Below, in pieces: positions 34,070 through 42,596 of a stretch of DNA of 50,102 nucleotides. This DNA is from Acidimicrobiaceae bacterium (GTDB taxonomy: Bacteria; Actinomycetota; Acidimicrobiia; Acidimicrobiales; RAAP-2), in NCBI GenBank assembly GCA_003155915.1, contig PMFA01000016.1, forward strand, positions 108,833-158,934. Direction: 5' to 3'. Within the stretch, counting starts at the first letter, position 1. Each line of letters begins with the position of its first letter. The notes beneath the pieces were generated by a model. It had not been told where the DNA came from. It searched no databases and was given only the letters and a program-made list of their open reading frames with translations. Both the position numbers and the translations under genes were made by a program.

Positions 34070-35197
34070 TCACGATTCGATTTCTTCGCACAGTCGTGCG
34101 ATCGCGTCACGAACCGCATCGCGCATCGCTACGCGGTCACTGAATTCACTGCCCGCGGACATCACGGGATCACCGATGCCGATCCGAACTGCACCGGGGT
34201 GAGGTCGAAAGCTTCCGGGGCGTAACACCTCTCGCGATCCGCGAATACCTATCGGGACGACGGGGCAGTTCGACGACGCGGCCGTTTCAAATGCCCCGAG
34301 ACGAAAGACGCGCAGTCCCGGGCGAGCGCTTATCGAACCTTCGGGGAAGATGAGGACGTGGTGCCCACTTTGAATCACGCTCTTCAATATCTCCACCGAG
34401 TCGGCGCTTCGTTCGGCGCGCCCGCGATCCACAAACACACATCCGAAACCGCGCATGACGCGACCCAAGAGAAATTGGTGCTCCATGTCGGTGCTCGAGA
34501 CGAAGGTCAAAGGTTGATCTATGAAGACATACAGCAACAGGCCGTCGACGAAGCTCGAATGGTTCGCCGCAATCACCGACGGGTGGACGGCGTCCGGTAG
34601 TTCGCCTTCGACCTGGACCGAAAGTCTCAAGGCGCGACAGGTGATTCGCGCAATTTCACGCCCGAGGTGTCTGCGCATCGCCAACGTCATCGGGAGCACC
34701 GAGAGCGACCAGATCGCGATGGCGAACGGGACGAGCAAGGACCACGCGTAGAGGGCATAGAACATCGAGTCGGTCGACGCGGCGTGGCTCGACCTGGGCG
34801 CGCGGCTCTCTCTCGCGGAGCGCAGGCCGGCCACAATGCGTCTTGAGAGAGTCACGGCACGCACGCTCAACGATTGTGGCGGCGTGGGTGCTCCATCACC
34901 CGGACGGACGTCATCATGCCGCAGCGATTCTTCGCCGCGAGCCCTGTCGATCGCCTCTAACCACTGACGCGGAGTCGCGGCGGTGAGAAAGACTTCGTCG
35001 GGCAGTGACACGTCGAAGCTTCGCTCCAACTGATCACATAACTCAACCAAGGCGAGACTGTCGAGGCCGAGTTCATCAGTGAGCCTGCTGTCCATTGAGA
35101 GCGCGTGGTCGCGGTCCAACTGAAGCTGATCCAGCAAAGTTCGGATATCTCGAAGGACGAGTTGAGCGTCGCCGGAGGTCCTCGTCTCTTCGGTCAT
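34070..35197 (-). CDS. Acyl carrier protein domain fused to a PlsC-type acyltransferase
   Basis: A 375-residue two-domain protein. Residues 10-85 are an acyl carrier protein with the phosphopantetheine site DELGLDSLALVEL (Ser47). A proline-rich linker (91-115) leads to membrane-associated segments near 145-172, then a lysophospholipid acyltransferase domain with the catalytic NHSSFVD (His213, Asp218) and the substrate motif FPEGSIS (284-290). The fused ACP could deliver the acyl chain directly to the transferase. The lipid acceptor is unknown. Start ATG at 35197 is well supported by the ACP fold. No fatty-acid synthesis genes are adjacent. Confidence 0.88.
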   Translation of the reverse strand: MTEETRTSGDAQLVLRDIRTLLDQLQLDRDHALSMDSRLTDELGLDSLALVELCDQLERSFDVSLPDEVFLTAATPRQWLEAIDRARGEESLRHDDVRPGDGAPTPPQSLSVRAVTLSRRIVAGLRSARESRAPRSSHAASTDSMFYALYAWSLLVPFAIAIWSLSVLPMTLAMRRHLGREIARITCRALRLSVQVEGELPDAVHPSVIAANHSSFVDGLLLYVFIDQPLTFVSSTDMEHQFLLGRVMRGFGCVFVDRGRAERSADSVEILKSVIQSGHHVLIFPEGSISARPGLRVFRLGAFETAASSNCPVVPIGIRGSREVLRPGSFRPHPGAVRIGIGDPVMSAGSEFSDRVAMRDAVRDAIARLCEEIES

Positions 35198-35415
35198 AGT
35201 GAACGCATTCTCGAGCCCGCTGGTCGTCGGGGCATTCTGGGTGAGTCGACGTCAGCCCTCAGTCGTCGTGGAGCCGTCGTGATCATCTCTGACAACCTCT
35301 CTTCTTCAATAATGCTGCGTGATTCCCAAAAATGTCGAGCGGCGCGTCGAATTGTCGAAGTCAGTAGCAAACTACCGCTCGAAGGACGGCTCTTGATTCG
35401 CCAACCCTGCTAGAC

Positions 35416-36156
35416 GTGTGGGGAATGGGAGCGTTCACCGCCGCGATCTCCGCCGGGCCGTATTGGTTCGGCGTCGCCGTGTTGAGCGTCGGCTGCCTGA
35501 TCCTGTGCACGTGGGCCCGCCTTCGTCCGGGTCGTTGGAGCCCCCGCGCCGCCAAGGCAATCGCAGTGGTATTGCTCTCGGACTGCGTCGTCGACACCGT
35601 TCGCCAACTCGTGGATGGCACGTGGACGCTCCGATCGTCCTTGCCCCTCGCGCTGTGCAACTTCGCCCTCCTTGTGGCCGCGGTGGCGTGTTGGTGGCGA
35701 GCGCGGCAGTTGGTCGAACTGACCTACTTCTGGGCCCTGGCCGGAACGCTACAGGGGCTGGTCACGCCTGACCTCAACGTGCCCTTTCCCCAAGTCGAGT
35801 TCTTCGAGTACGTGATCGGTCACACGCTCATCATCGTGGCGGCCCTCTTCCTCGTCGTCGGACTGCGACTCCAACCGCGAAGGGGCTCAGTCCTGCGCGT
35901 GACGATCATCACGTATATGTACGTCGCCCTGGTCGGTCTGATCGACGCCATGATCAACGCCAACTACATGTTCCTTCGCCGCGCTCCTCATCAGTGGACG
36001 CTCCTGCGACTCATGGGCCCCTACCCGTGGTACCTCGTAACTGGCGTCATCATCGTTCCCCTGTTCTTCTCGCTCCTCTACAGCCCGTTCTGGCTGGCCC
36101 GTCGTCGAAACGACTCCGGCGTCCGCCCAATCAGCGCGTCACTTCGCAGTCGATGA
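35416..36156 (+). CDS. YwaF-like (TIGR02206-type) integral membrane protein
   Basis: A membrane protein of about 245 residues with seven predicted transmembrane helices. The middle PLALCNFALLVAAVACWWRA, the segment WALAGTLQGLVTPDLNVPFP and the later YMYVALVGLIDAMINANYMF are like the YwaF/TIGR02206 family of unknown function, in which the LPLxLC and ALxGxLQALLTPDL pattern is conserved. The start is uncertain: GTG at 35416 and ATG at 35425 are both possible, and neither has a spaced ribosome binding site. Its stop codon overlaps the start of the MFS gene by 4 nt, so the two probably act together. No function can be assigned. Confidence 0.8.
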   Translation: MWGMGAFTAAISAGPYWFGVAVLSVGCLILCTWARLRPGRWSPRAAKAIAVVLLSDCVVDTVRQLVDGTWTLRSSLPLALCNFALLVAAVACWWRARQLVELTYFWALAGTLQGLVTPDLNVPFPQVEFFEYVIGHTLIIVAALFLVVGLRLQPRRGSVLRVTIITYMYVALVGLIDAMINANYMFLRRAPHQWTLLRLMGPYPWYLVTGVIIVPLFFSLLYSPFWLARRRNDSGVRPISASLRSR

Positions 36157-37433
36157 TGACGCAGTCTCCGGAACCCTCCTCGGTGCGCTCGCCGCGCCTA
36201 CACAAATGGAACGACCGCGTCGTGCTCGGCGCGGTCATCGCCTCTTTCGCCTCGGGCTTCGGCCAGTTCGGCGTCGTGACGGCGTTGGGCAGCGTGGCGC
36301 GAACGTTCGGCCACCTCGTGCACGGCGCGACGATCGCCGACCAGGCCGGGCTCTCCGGTACGAAACTCGGCGTCGGACTCGCGATTATCCGACTGGCCTC
36401 GCTCGGCGGGCTTCCACTGACGGCGATGGCCGATCGATTCGGCCGACATCGCATGCTGATCACGACCGTCGGACTCGGACTCGCGGCCACGGTGCTCGCG
36501 GCCGCGAGTCCCGGATACTGGTGGTTTGTCGTGATCTTCGCCTGCGGTCGACCGCTGCTCAGCGCCACCAACGCGCTCTCCGAAGTCATCGCCGCGGAAC
36601 AGACCGATACGAAGAGCCGCGCCAAAGCCCTCGCTCTCGTGGCCGCGGGCTACGGGATCGGAGCGGGTCTCACCGCCATCATCCACAGCCTGGCCTCGAA
36701 GACGTTGGGATTTCGCGGACTGTTCCTGCTCGCGATCGTTCCCCTCGCGCTCTTGCCACTCATCAGCCGGTGGGCGACCGAACCGGACCGCTTCGAAATC
36801 GCCGAGGTCGCGTCCGACCACGTCGTGCCCGCCCTCGGTGCCGTGGGTCGGGCGTTTCGAAAGCGCTTGATCCTGCTCTCGATACTGGCCTTCGCCCTCT
36901 CGTTCATCACCGGCCCGGCGAACAGTTTCATTTTCCTCTTCGCCCAGAACATCGATCACCTCTCGGGTGTGACGACCGCGGTCATGGTCGTGGGCGCCGG
37001 GGCGACCGGTCTCGCGGGGCTCTTGATCGGGCGTTGGATGGCCGACCGCTTCGGGCGTCGGATCACCGGCGCCCTCGGTATGGTCGGCCTCGCGCTCTTC
37101 GGCGTCCTCTCCTACGCCGGCCCTCGCTACGACTTGATCGTCGGCTACGTGCTCGGCGTCATGTTCGGTTCGATCTTCGCCCCCGCGGTCGGCGCGCTCG
37201 TCAACGAACTCTTCCCGACCTCGGTTCGCGCGTCGGCGTCGGGCTGGTTCCTCGCCGCTGGCGTCCTCGGCGCAGTCGCGGGACTCGTCGTCTTCGGCGC
37301 CATCGCCGACATCGGCAACCATTTCGCCTTGGCCGCGGACCTGACGTTTCTGCCCGCGATGCTGATCACCGCGCTGTTCTGGACGCTGCCCGAAACGAAG
37401 GGCCGCGAACTCGAGGACCTCTGGACCGACTGA
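36153..37433 (+). CDS. Major facilitator superfamily transporter
   Basis: A 426-residue MFS carrier with twelve predicted helices. The cytoplasmic loop between helices 2 and 3 carries LTAMADRFGRHRMLITTVG, the classical MFS A motif; the second-half equivalent is GRWMADRFGRRITGALGMVG, and PTSVRASASGWFLAAGVLGA is close to helix 10-11 of sugar/metabolite porters. Substrate is unknown; the end TLPETKGRELEDL is the typical PETKG motif of sugar-porter-like MFS. ATG at 36153 overlaps the upstream stop (ATGA), making translational coupling likely. It ends 11 nt before the convergent peptidase gene. Confidence 0.9.
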   Translation: MMTQSPEPSSVRSPRLHKWNDRVVLGAVIASFASGFGQFGVVTALGSVARTFGHLVHGATIADQAGLSGTKLGVGLAIIRLASLGGLPLTAMADRFGRHRMLITTVGLGLAATVLAAASPGYWWFVVIFACGRPLLSATNALSEVIAAEQTDTKSRAKALALVAAGYGIGAGLTAIIHSLASKTLGFRGLFLLAIVPLALLPLISRWATEPDRFEIAEVASDHVVPALGAVGRAFRKRLILLSILAFALSFITGPANSFIFLFAQNIDHLSGVTTAVMVVGAGATGLAGLLIGRWMADRFGRRITGALGMVGLALFGVLSYAGPRYDLIVGYVLGVMFGSIFAPAVGALVNELFPTSVRASASGWFLAAGVLGAVAGLVVFGAIADIGNHFALAADLTFLPAMLITALFWTLPETKGRELEDLWTD

Positions 37434-37444
37434 CGTTCGACCGG

Positions 37445-38164
37445 TCAGTTGAGCGGCGTGGTGACGCTCGTCCCGTGGACGAGTTGTTCGCGTTCACCGT
37501 CACTGAGCCGCCAGGCCGACGAGCGACCCTTCACCGTCCAATAGCTCGGTCCGCCGACGATGGCGGTCTCCTCGTCAATGCCCAACACCGTGACGGAAGG
37601 ATCGTGGGGCAACAAGAACCGCGTGACCATGTCCGGGATGCGAGCGGCGAACGCGTCGAAGTGAGGAATGACGCGTAGGTGGGGCAACAGCCCGAGTCCT
37701 TCGGTGCCGCCCTCGCGCGGGTGGCGAAGTGACGGCACCCACGACGAGAACGCCATCGCCCCGGCGCTGCATCCGGCCAACGCCGCGCCAGCGCGCCAGG
37801 CGGAAACGATCGCCTCCCACACCAACGTGCCCCGAAGGGTCTCGGCCAAAAACGCGGGATGACCACCCGAGAGATACACCAGTCCCGCGCCATCAACCTG
37901 CGCCGCGATTACTGGGTCATCGGCGTCCTGGCGTTCATTGACTTCGAGGATCACGGCTTCCACGCCGAGTCGATCGGCTTGGGCCCGGCCCAAGTTGTGC
38001 CACCGTTCAACGACGGGTGGGCCGTCGGGTACCGCCGCGGTCGCCAGTTGGACGTAGCGCGGCGGGCGACCGGCGATGAGCCCGCCTTCGATCTCGGCCA
38101 TCTGGGGAAGGTACTCACCCGATCCGACCAGGGCCAACGGGCCCGGGCCCTGATTATCGCTCAT
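37445..38164 (-). CDS. Peptidase S51 / type 1 glutamine amidotransferase-like protein
   Basis: A 239-residue protein with the class I glutamine amidotransferase-like fold of family S51 (dipeptidase E / cyanophycinase type). The nucleophile elbow ALAGCSAGAMAFSS holds the catalytic Ser after the Cys, GLVYLSGGHPAFLAETL precedes it, RVIPHFDAF supplies the likely His and GIDEETAIV the acid. It may release N-terminal Asp dipeptides or act as an intracellular hydrolase; cyanophycin is less likely because the protein is short. ATG at 38164 is the family-typical start. No signal peptide. Confidence 0.85.
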   Translation of the reverse strand: MSDNQGPGPLALVGSGEYLPQMAEIEGGLIAGRPPRYVQLATAAVPDGPPVVERWHNLGRAQADRLGVEAVILEVNERQDADDPVIAAQVDGAGLVYLSGGHPAFLAETLRGTLVWEAIVSAWRAGAALAGCSAGAMAFSSWVPSLRHPREGGTEGLGLLPHLRVIPHFDAFAARIPDMVTRFLLPHDPSVTVLGIDEETAIVGGPSYWTVKGRSSAWRLSDGEREQLVHGTSVTTPLN

Positions 38165-38344
38165 TGGATCCCCACTGATTCACGAATCGCGGACTTCGCA
38201 GCGTCGAATCGACTCAACGTCCATCCACTGCTTGATTCGTTTCACAATAATGGCGGGCACTACGAGTTCAGCGCATACGCGTCTCGACGAGCGATGTCGC
38301 AGGCGCGCGTCGACCGAACACCGTCCTCTTTCAGAGCCGGCCGA

Positions 38345-38887
38345 TCACGAACCAAAGATCGGCACTATCTGAGCGCGGGCGATCGCGTGGAAGCGAAGGT
38401 TGAAGCCGACGATCGCCGCCGAGGAGTTCGCCTCGACGTCGAGGCGCTCGACGTCGAGGGCGTGAACGGTATGCACGTAACGATGCGCGGGGTCACCGGC
38501 CGGTGGCGCGGCACCGACGTAGCCCCACGTCCCGGCGTCGTTGCGTAGCTGCAAGACACCGTTGGGCAGATCGTCGGATCCCTCGGAACCGGCGCCGGTC
38601 GCGAGCTCGTTGACGTCGGCCGGAATGTTCACCGCGAGCCAGTGCCAGAAACCACTGCCCGTGGGCGCGTCGGGATCGTGGACGGTAACCGCGAAGCCCT
38701 TCGTCGCCGGGGGAAAGCCGCTCCACGAGAGCTGCGGCGAAAGGTTCTCGCCGCTGTAACCCATGAAGTTCGCTACTTGTGCGTTGGTCAACGTCGCACC
38801 ATCGCCAATGTCGTCAGACGTCACTTCGAAGCTGGCGACCTCCGGGAAGAACGCGAAGGTGAGCGGCGGTCGATTGGATTCGGTCAT
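38345..38887 (-). CDS. YbhB/YbcL-family phosphatidylethanolamine-binding protein (PEBP)
   Basis: A 180-residue cytoplasmic PEBP-fold protein. The characteristic sequences are GENLSPQLSWSGFPPATKGF, VHDPDAPTGSGFWHWLAVNIP (the DPDAP and HWxxxNIP ligand-binding motifs) and GDPAHRYVHTVHALDVERL. Bacterial members are of uncertain role; kinase or protease modulation has been proposed for homologues. ATG at 38887 follows AAAGGGGACACC with a good ribosome binding site; the frame opens at 38914. It is transcribed away from the large non-coding stretch at 38888-39468. Confidence 0.92.
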   Translation of the reverse strand: MTESNRPPLTFAFFPEVASFEVTSDDIGDGATLTNAQVANFMGYSGENLSPQLSWSGFPPATKGFAVTVHDPDAPTGSGFWHWLAVNIPADVNELATGAGSEGSDDLPNGVLQLRNDAGTWGYVGAAPPAGDPAHRYVHTVHALDVERLDVEANSSAAIVGFNLRFHAIARAQIVPIFGS

Positions 38888-39468
38888 GGTGTCCCCTTTT
38901 GTCGAATGGATCAATGTTCCTTGACTGTAGTCATGTTGGATCAGCCGTTCACCAGAAGCTCAGCGTCCAAGAAGGCAACGGTGTCATTGCCAATGTGGTG
39001 TCGTCATCGCGCAGCGGCGCCTCAGAAACAATCGAGTCCTCATGGAGTACCGGCTCCATGAGGACGGTTCGCTCGCCACATGCGCAACGATTCGAAGACG
39101 ATTTGTCGCCCATTTCGTTGCTTTCTCGATTTCGCAACAAAAACGTCATATGTTTACCTTTTCTTGAACATCGTTTCTCGATCGTTCAAATTCGAGTTGC
39201 TTGTGAAACCGATGTGCACACTTTCGCGGGCGCGACATGATCGACTTTCCCGTCGAATCAAAGGCGATGACAAAAGGAGATCTTCCGCGAACGACATATT
39301 GTCAACATCGCGAGATGAGAATCTCACCTCGCGCTCCAGATAATGGCAACGAAGAACAACGCACAATCTTGTGACGACTGAGCCGACTTTGCTCTTTCAT
39401 ATGACGAAGCACGTGTTTCGCGCGTTACCGTTGTTATAGGTAGCAACAAGTACAAAACGGAGTTGGTC
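38888..39468. other. Non-coding stretch with a hairpin and the promoter region of the large secreted protein
   Basis: About 580 bases without a convincing gene. Only a 66-residue open frame on the minus strand (38949-39149) spans part of it, and its residue pattern is not protein-like. The stretch is visibly richer in A+T than its flanks. It contains a perfect 11-bp hairpin (39037-39064), and near its right end TATAGG (39435-39440), a possible -10 box, with CGGAG as ribosome binding site before ATG at 39469. It must hold the promoter of the PEBP gene on the left as well. An unannotated regulatory RNA is possible but not shown. Confidence 0.5.
39037..39064. repeat. Perfect 11-bp inverted repeat (hairpin) in the non-coding stretch
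   Basis: TCCTCATGGAG, a six-base loop TACCGG, then CTCCATGAGGA: all 11 pairs match. No T-run follows on either strand, so it is not a standard Rho-independent terminator. It could be an RNA structure, a protein-binding palindrome or a terminator of a short transcript. Confidence 0.6.
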
Positions 39469-42300
39469 ATGCACACAAAGAAAATATTCGGTTCACGACG
39501 TCACGTCCTGACTCGGGCCCTCGTCGCCACTGCCCTGTTGGGATCGACCTTCCTCGTTGGTCTCGCGACCACCGCATCAGCCGCACCGCCGTATCACCTG
39601 GTCATCGCCACGCCACTACCGTCGACGACAGACGCCAGTGGCGTGGCGCTGGCCGTTCAGCCCGTCATCGATATTGACAACTCATCCGACACGCCCCAAA
39701 CCGGTCTCACTGGCCCCGTCACCGTATCGATCACGACCGGTGGCGTATCGGTCACGCAGACTTCGGTCGCCGCCGTTAACGGCGTCGCCACCTTCACGAC
39801 ACTTGGCCTCAACGCACTGGTGGGTAGTTACACGTTGACGTTCACTGACACCGCCGACGCCGCAGGGTCCGTAACCTCCGCTCCAATCTCCGTCACCGTA
39901 GGCGCCGCGAAGGCACTCGCCTTCGGCACAGCACCCGCAGCTGGTGCCGTCAGCGGAGCTGCCCTCACTCCACAACCTGTTGTTGACGTTGTCGACTCTG
40001 GTGGCAACACGGTGACGACAGACACCTCGACGGTGACTGCCGCCTTTACGGGTGCCGGTAGTTCGTTGGTCAACAACACCAAGGCTGCCGTGGCGGGCGT
40101 CGCGACCTTCAGTGGGCTCGCGATTACTGCACCCATCGATACGACTTCTGGGGTACTGAACTTCACTGATGCTTCCCTAACTTCGGTCGCGTCGGTAACG
40201 ATGTCAATCACTGGTCCCGCGACCAAATTGGTGATTACGACGGCTCCTTCGGCTACTGCCGTTACCGGCGTCGCACTGGTGCCTCAGCCAGTCGTGAGCG
40301 TTGAAGACGCGAACGGAGATGTGGTAAAGGGCGACACTTCGACGGTCACAGCGGCCCTCGTCGCTGGCAGCGTCGGTTCGACGATCTCCAATAACTCCAA
40401 AGCTGCGGTAAACGGCGTCGCCACGTTTAGTGGGCTCGCCATTAACGCCGCACCGGGAAACTACAACATCACCTTCTCCGATAACCTACTGACCTCAGCT
40501 ACGACGACGTTGCCGATCGCCGTCGCCGCGAAACTGGTCATTGTCACCCAGCCGTCGGCCACCACCGCGGCCGGTGCGCCCTTGGTAATCCAGCCAGTGG
40601 TCGACGTCGATGACTCGGGTACCAACCTGGTCACGTCGAACACCACAACGGTCACGGCCACGTTGACCTCGGGTAGTGGCACCGTCAACCACGCAACCGC
40701 CGCGGCAGTCGCCGGCGTCGCCACGTTCGTTGGCCTCACGCTCAACACGCCCGCCGCAAATTACACTTTGACGTTCACCGACGGCGCGTACACGGATGCC
40801 GTCTCGACCACCATCACGGTCGGCGTTGGCGCCGCGGCTCAACTCGGTCTCACGGTTGAGCCCTCCGCGACCGTCGCCAGCGGCACCGCGCTTGCGATTC
40901 AACCAGTCGTCAAAATTGAAGACGCCGGTGGCAACGTCATCATCGGCAACAGCTCGACGGTCACGGCCACGGTCACTTCGGCCGTCGGAACGATCACGAA
41001 CAACACCGCGACACTCTCCGCGACCACGGGTCTTGCCACTTTCACGGGACTCACGATCAACGAGCTCGTCGGCGCGTACACGCTGACCTTCAGCGACGGG
41101 ACCTTGACGACAGCGATCTCTACCACGATCACGGTGAGTGCCGGTGTCGCGACACAGTTAGTGATCACGACCCAACCTTCCGCGACGGTCGCGAGCGGTG
41201 CAGCACTCGCCCAGCAACCTGTCGTGAAGGTCGAAGACGCGGCCGGCAACACTGTCACCACTGACGCTTCCACCGTGGCCGTCAAGATCACCGCCGGCGG
41301 CGTCTCGGTCACTCCGTCGACGAAAGTCGTTACGGCGGGCGTTGCGGCCTTCAGTGGGCTGGCGATCAATGCCCTCGTCGGTCCGTACACGCTGACGTTC
41401 AGCGACGGCTCGCTGGCCGCGGCCACGTCGACGAGCGTCGCCGTGACGTTAGGCGGGCCTTCGCAGTTGGTCATCGCCACCGAGCCGAGCACGTCAACTG
41501 CTTCGGGCGTCGTTTTGCGTCAACAGCCGGTCATCAAGGTTGAGGACACCGGTGGCAACATCGTCACCACCGTCGCAACCGGTGCCGTGACGGCATCGAT
41601 CTCGACTGGCGCCGGCGGCACACTGAGTGCCGGATCGAGTGCCAACTTCGTTGCCGGCACCGCCACCTTCAGTGGCCTCACCCTGACCGGAGTTCCGGGC
41701 ACGTTGTACACGCTGACTTACTCGGGTGACGCCTTGAACGTCGTCGACACGGCCAAGATCGACGTTGGCCAGGCGCAGAGTGCACTGGTCATCTCAAGCG
41801 TCCACGCCACCTACGGTCGCTCGTTCACGTTGCACACCACCGGCGGTTCCGGAACCGGCGGCCTCAGCTTCACGGTCGCCAACGGTTCCGCGACGGGTTG
41901 CACGCTCAACGGAGCGACGCTGAAATCCGCGACGCCGGGTACGTGCATCGTCACCGCCACCAAGGCCAACGACTCGACCTACGCGAGCATCTTCTCGTCG
42001 GCCACGACGGTGACCTTCGCCAAGCTCGCGGTCCCGCGCGCCGTTCGAGTGACGTTCGCGAACAACAGTGCTGGACTCACGGGCGCGGCCCGCAACGCGA
42101 TTGTCGTGTTGGTGCGGAAGTTGACCGTCCACTCCGTGGTTTCGATCACGGGCTACGCGAAGGGCAACGCCGTACTCGCCCGCCGTCGTGCGTCGGTCGC
42201 TGAGACCTACCTTATCCAGCGCCTCCACCTGCGTGTCCAGTTGCACTGGAGTACCGCGTCGTCGACACCGAGCGTTCTCTTCACGACCAAGAGTCAATAG
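39469..42300 (+). CDS. Large secreted protein of Ig-like repeats with OmpA-like C-terminus
   Basis: A 943-residue exported protein. Residues 1-39 are a signal peptide (ALVATALLGSTFLVGLATTA, cleaved near ATTASA-APP). Seven repeats of about 95-105 residues follow, each opening with a KLVITTxPSAT-like strand, then GxALxxQPVVxVEDxxGN, GVATFSGLxIN and YTLTFSDG, in the style of bacterial Ig-like folds. An eighth beta-rich segment (ALVISSVHATYG onward) differs. The last ~80 residues look like an OmpA-type domain: VRVTFANNSAGLTGAARNAI, then SITGYAKGNAVLARRRASV. A surface adhesin or cell-wall-tethered stalk is the best guess. TTG at 39463 is also in frame, but ATG at 39469 has CGGAG at the right spacing. 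Confidence 0.85.
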   Translation: MHTKKIFGSRRHVLTRALVATALLGSTFLVGLATTASAAPPYHLVIATPLPSTTDASGVALAVQPVIDIDNSSDTPQTGLTGPVTVSITTGGVSVTQTSVAAVNGVATFTTLGLNALVGSYTLTFTDTADAAGSVTSAPISVTVGAAKALAFGTAPAAGAVSGAALTPQPVVDVVDSGGNTVTTDTSTVTAAFTGAGSSLVNNTKAAVAGVATFSGLAITAPIDTTSGVLNFTDASLTSVASVTMSITGPATKLVITTAPSATAVTGVALVPQPVVSVEDANGDVVKGDTSTVTAALVAGSVGSTISNNSKAAVNGVATFSGLAINAAPGNYNITFSDNLLTSATTTLPIAVAAKLVIVTQPSATTAAGAPLVIQPVVDVDDSGTNLVTSNTTTVTATLTSGSGTVNHATAAAVAGVATFVGLTLNTPAANYTLTFTDGAYTDAVSTTITVGVGAAAQLGLTVEPSATVASGTALAIQPVVKIEDAGGNVIIGNSSTVTATVTSAVGTITNNTATLSATTGLATFTGLTINELVGAYTLTFSDGTLTTAISTTITVSAGVATQLVITTQPSATVASGAALAQQPVVKVEDAAGNTVTTDASTVAVKITAGGVSVTPSTKVVTAGVAAFSGLAINALVGPYTLTFSDGSLAAATSTSVAVTLGGPSQLVIATEPSTSTASGVVLRQQPVIKVEDTGGNIVTTVATGAVTASISTGAGGTLSAGSSANFVAGTATFSGLTLTGVPGTLYTLTYSGDALNVVDTAKIDVGQAQSALVISSVHATYGRSFTLHTTGGSGTGGLSFTVANGSATGCTLNGATLKSATPGTCIVTATKANDSTYASIFSSATTVTFAKLAVPRAVRVTFANNSAGLTGAARNAIVVLVRKLTVHSVVSITGYAKGNAVLARRRASVAETYLIQRLHLRVQLHWSTASSTPSVLFTTKSQ

Positions 42301-42320
42301 AGAGCCGCTCGAACCCGCTT

Positions 42321-42367
42321 CAAGTGAGAGACCGCTCCACCATTTCGGTGGAGCGGTCTCTCACTTG
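42321..42367. terminator. Perfect 21-bp hairpin after the secreted repeat protein, likely terminator or processing site
   Basis: CAAGTGAGAGACCGCTCCAC plus C, loop ATTTC, and the exact complement GGTGGAGCGGTCTCTCACTT plus G: 21 matching pairs beginning 21 nt after the stop codon. No uridine tract follows on either strand, so it may stop RNA polymerase by structure alone or protect the 3' end of the transcript. Perfect symmetry over 21 bp is unusual for a normal terminator. Confidence 0.6.
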
Positions 42368-42596
42368 CGGGGCACTGCACCTCTGGGTCAACGACGCCCA
42401 CCACCGCTTCGAACGCCGCATTGTCTATACCTGACACGAATCGCTCACGGCTTCGGTGCCGAGACATCAAGCACCAAAGCGCGAGCCGATAGGTTGTGGC
42501 GTGTGGCCAAAATGACTGGATACTGGACAGTTCAGTTCGCGCACGCGTTGCGCGCCACCGATCATTTGGAGAGCTGGTTGCGACTGGTTGCGACGA

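Noticed and set aside
36198-37322. 374-residue open frame on the minus strand
   Set aside because: Antisense to the MFS gene; highly charged and lacking hydrophobic structure, a typical high-GC shadow.
38949-39149. 66-residue minus-strand open frame in the non-coding stretch
   Set aside because: No ribosome binding site, no protein-like pattern, and it includes the perfect hairpin.
39600-41760. Tandem nucleotide repeats or CRISPR-like array
   Set aside because: The periodicity is about 300 bases and arises from diverged Ig-like protein repeats; there are no short identical repeats with unique spacers.
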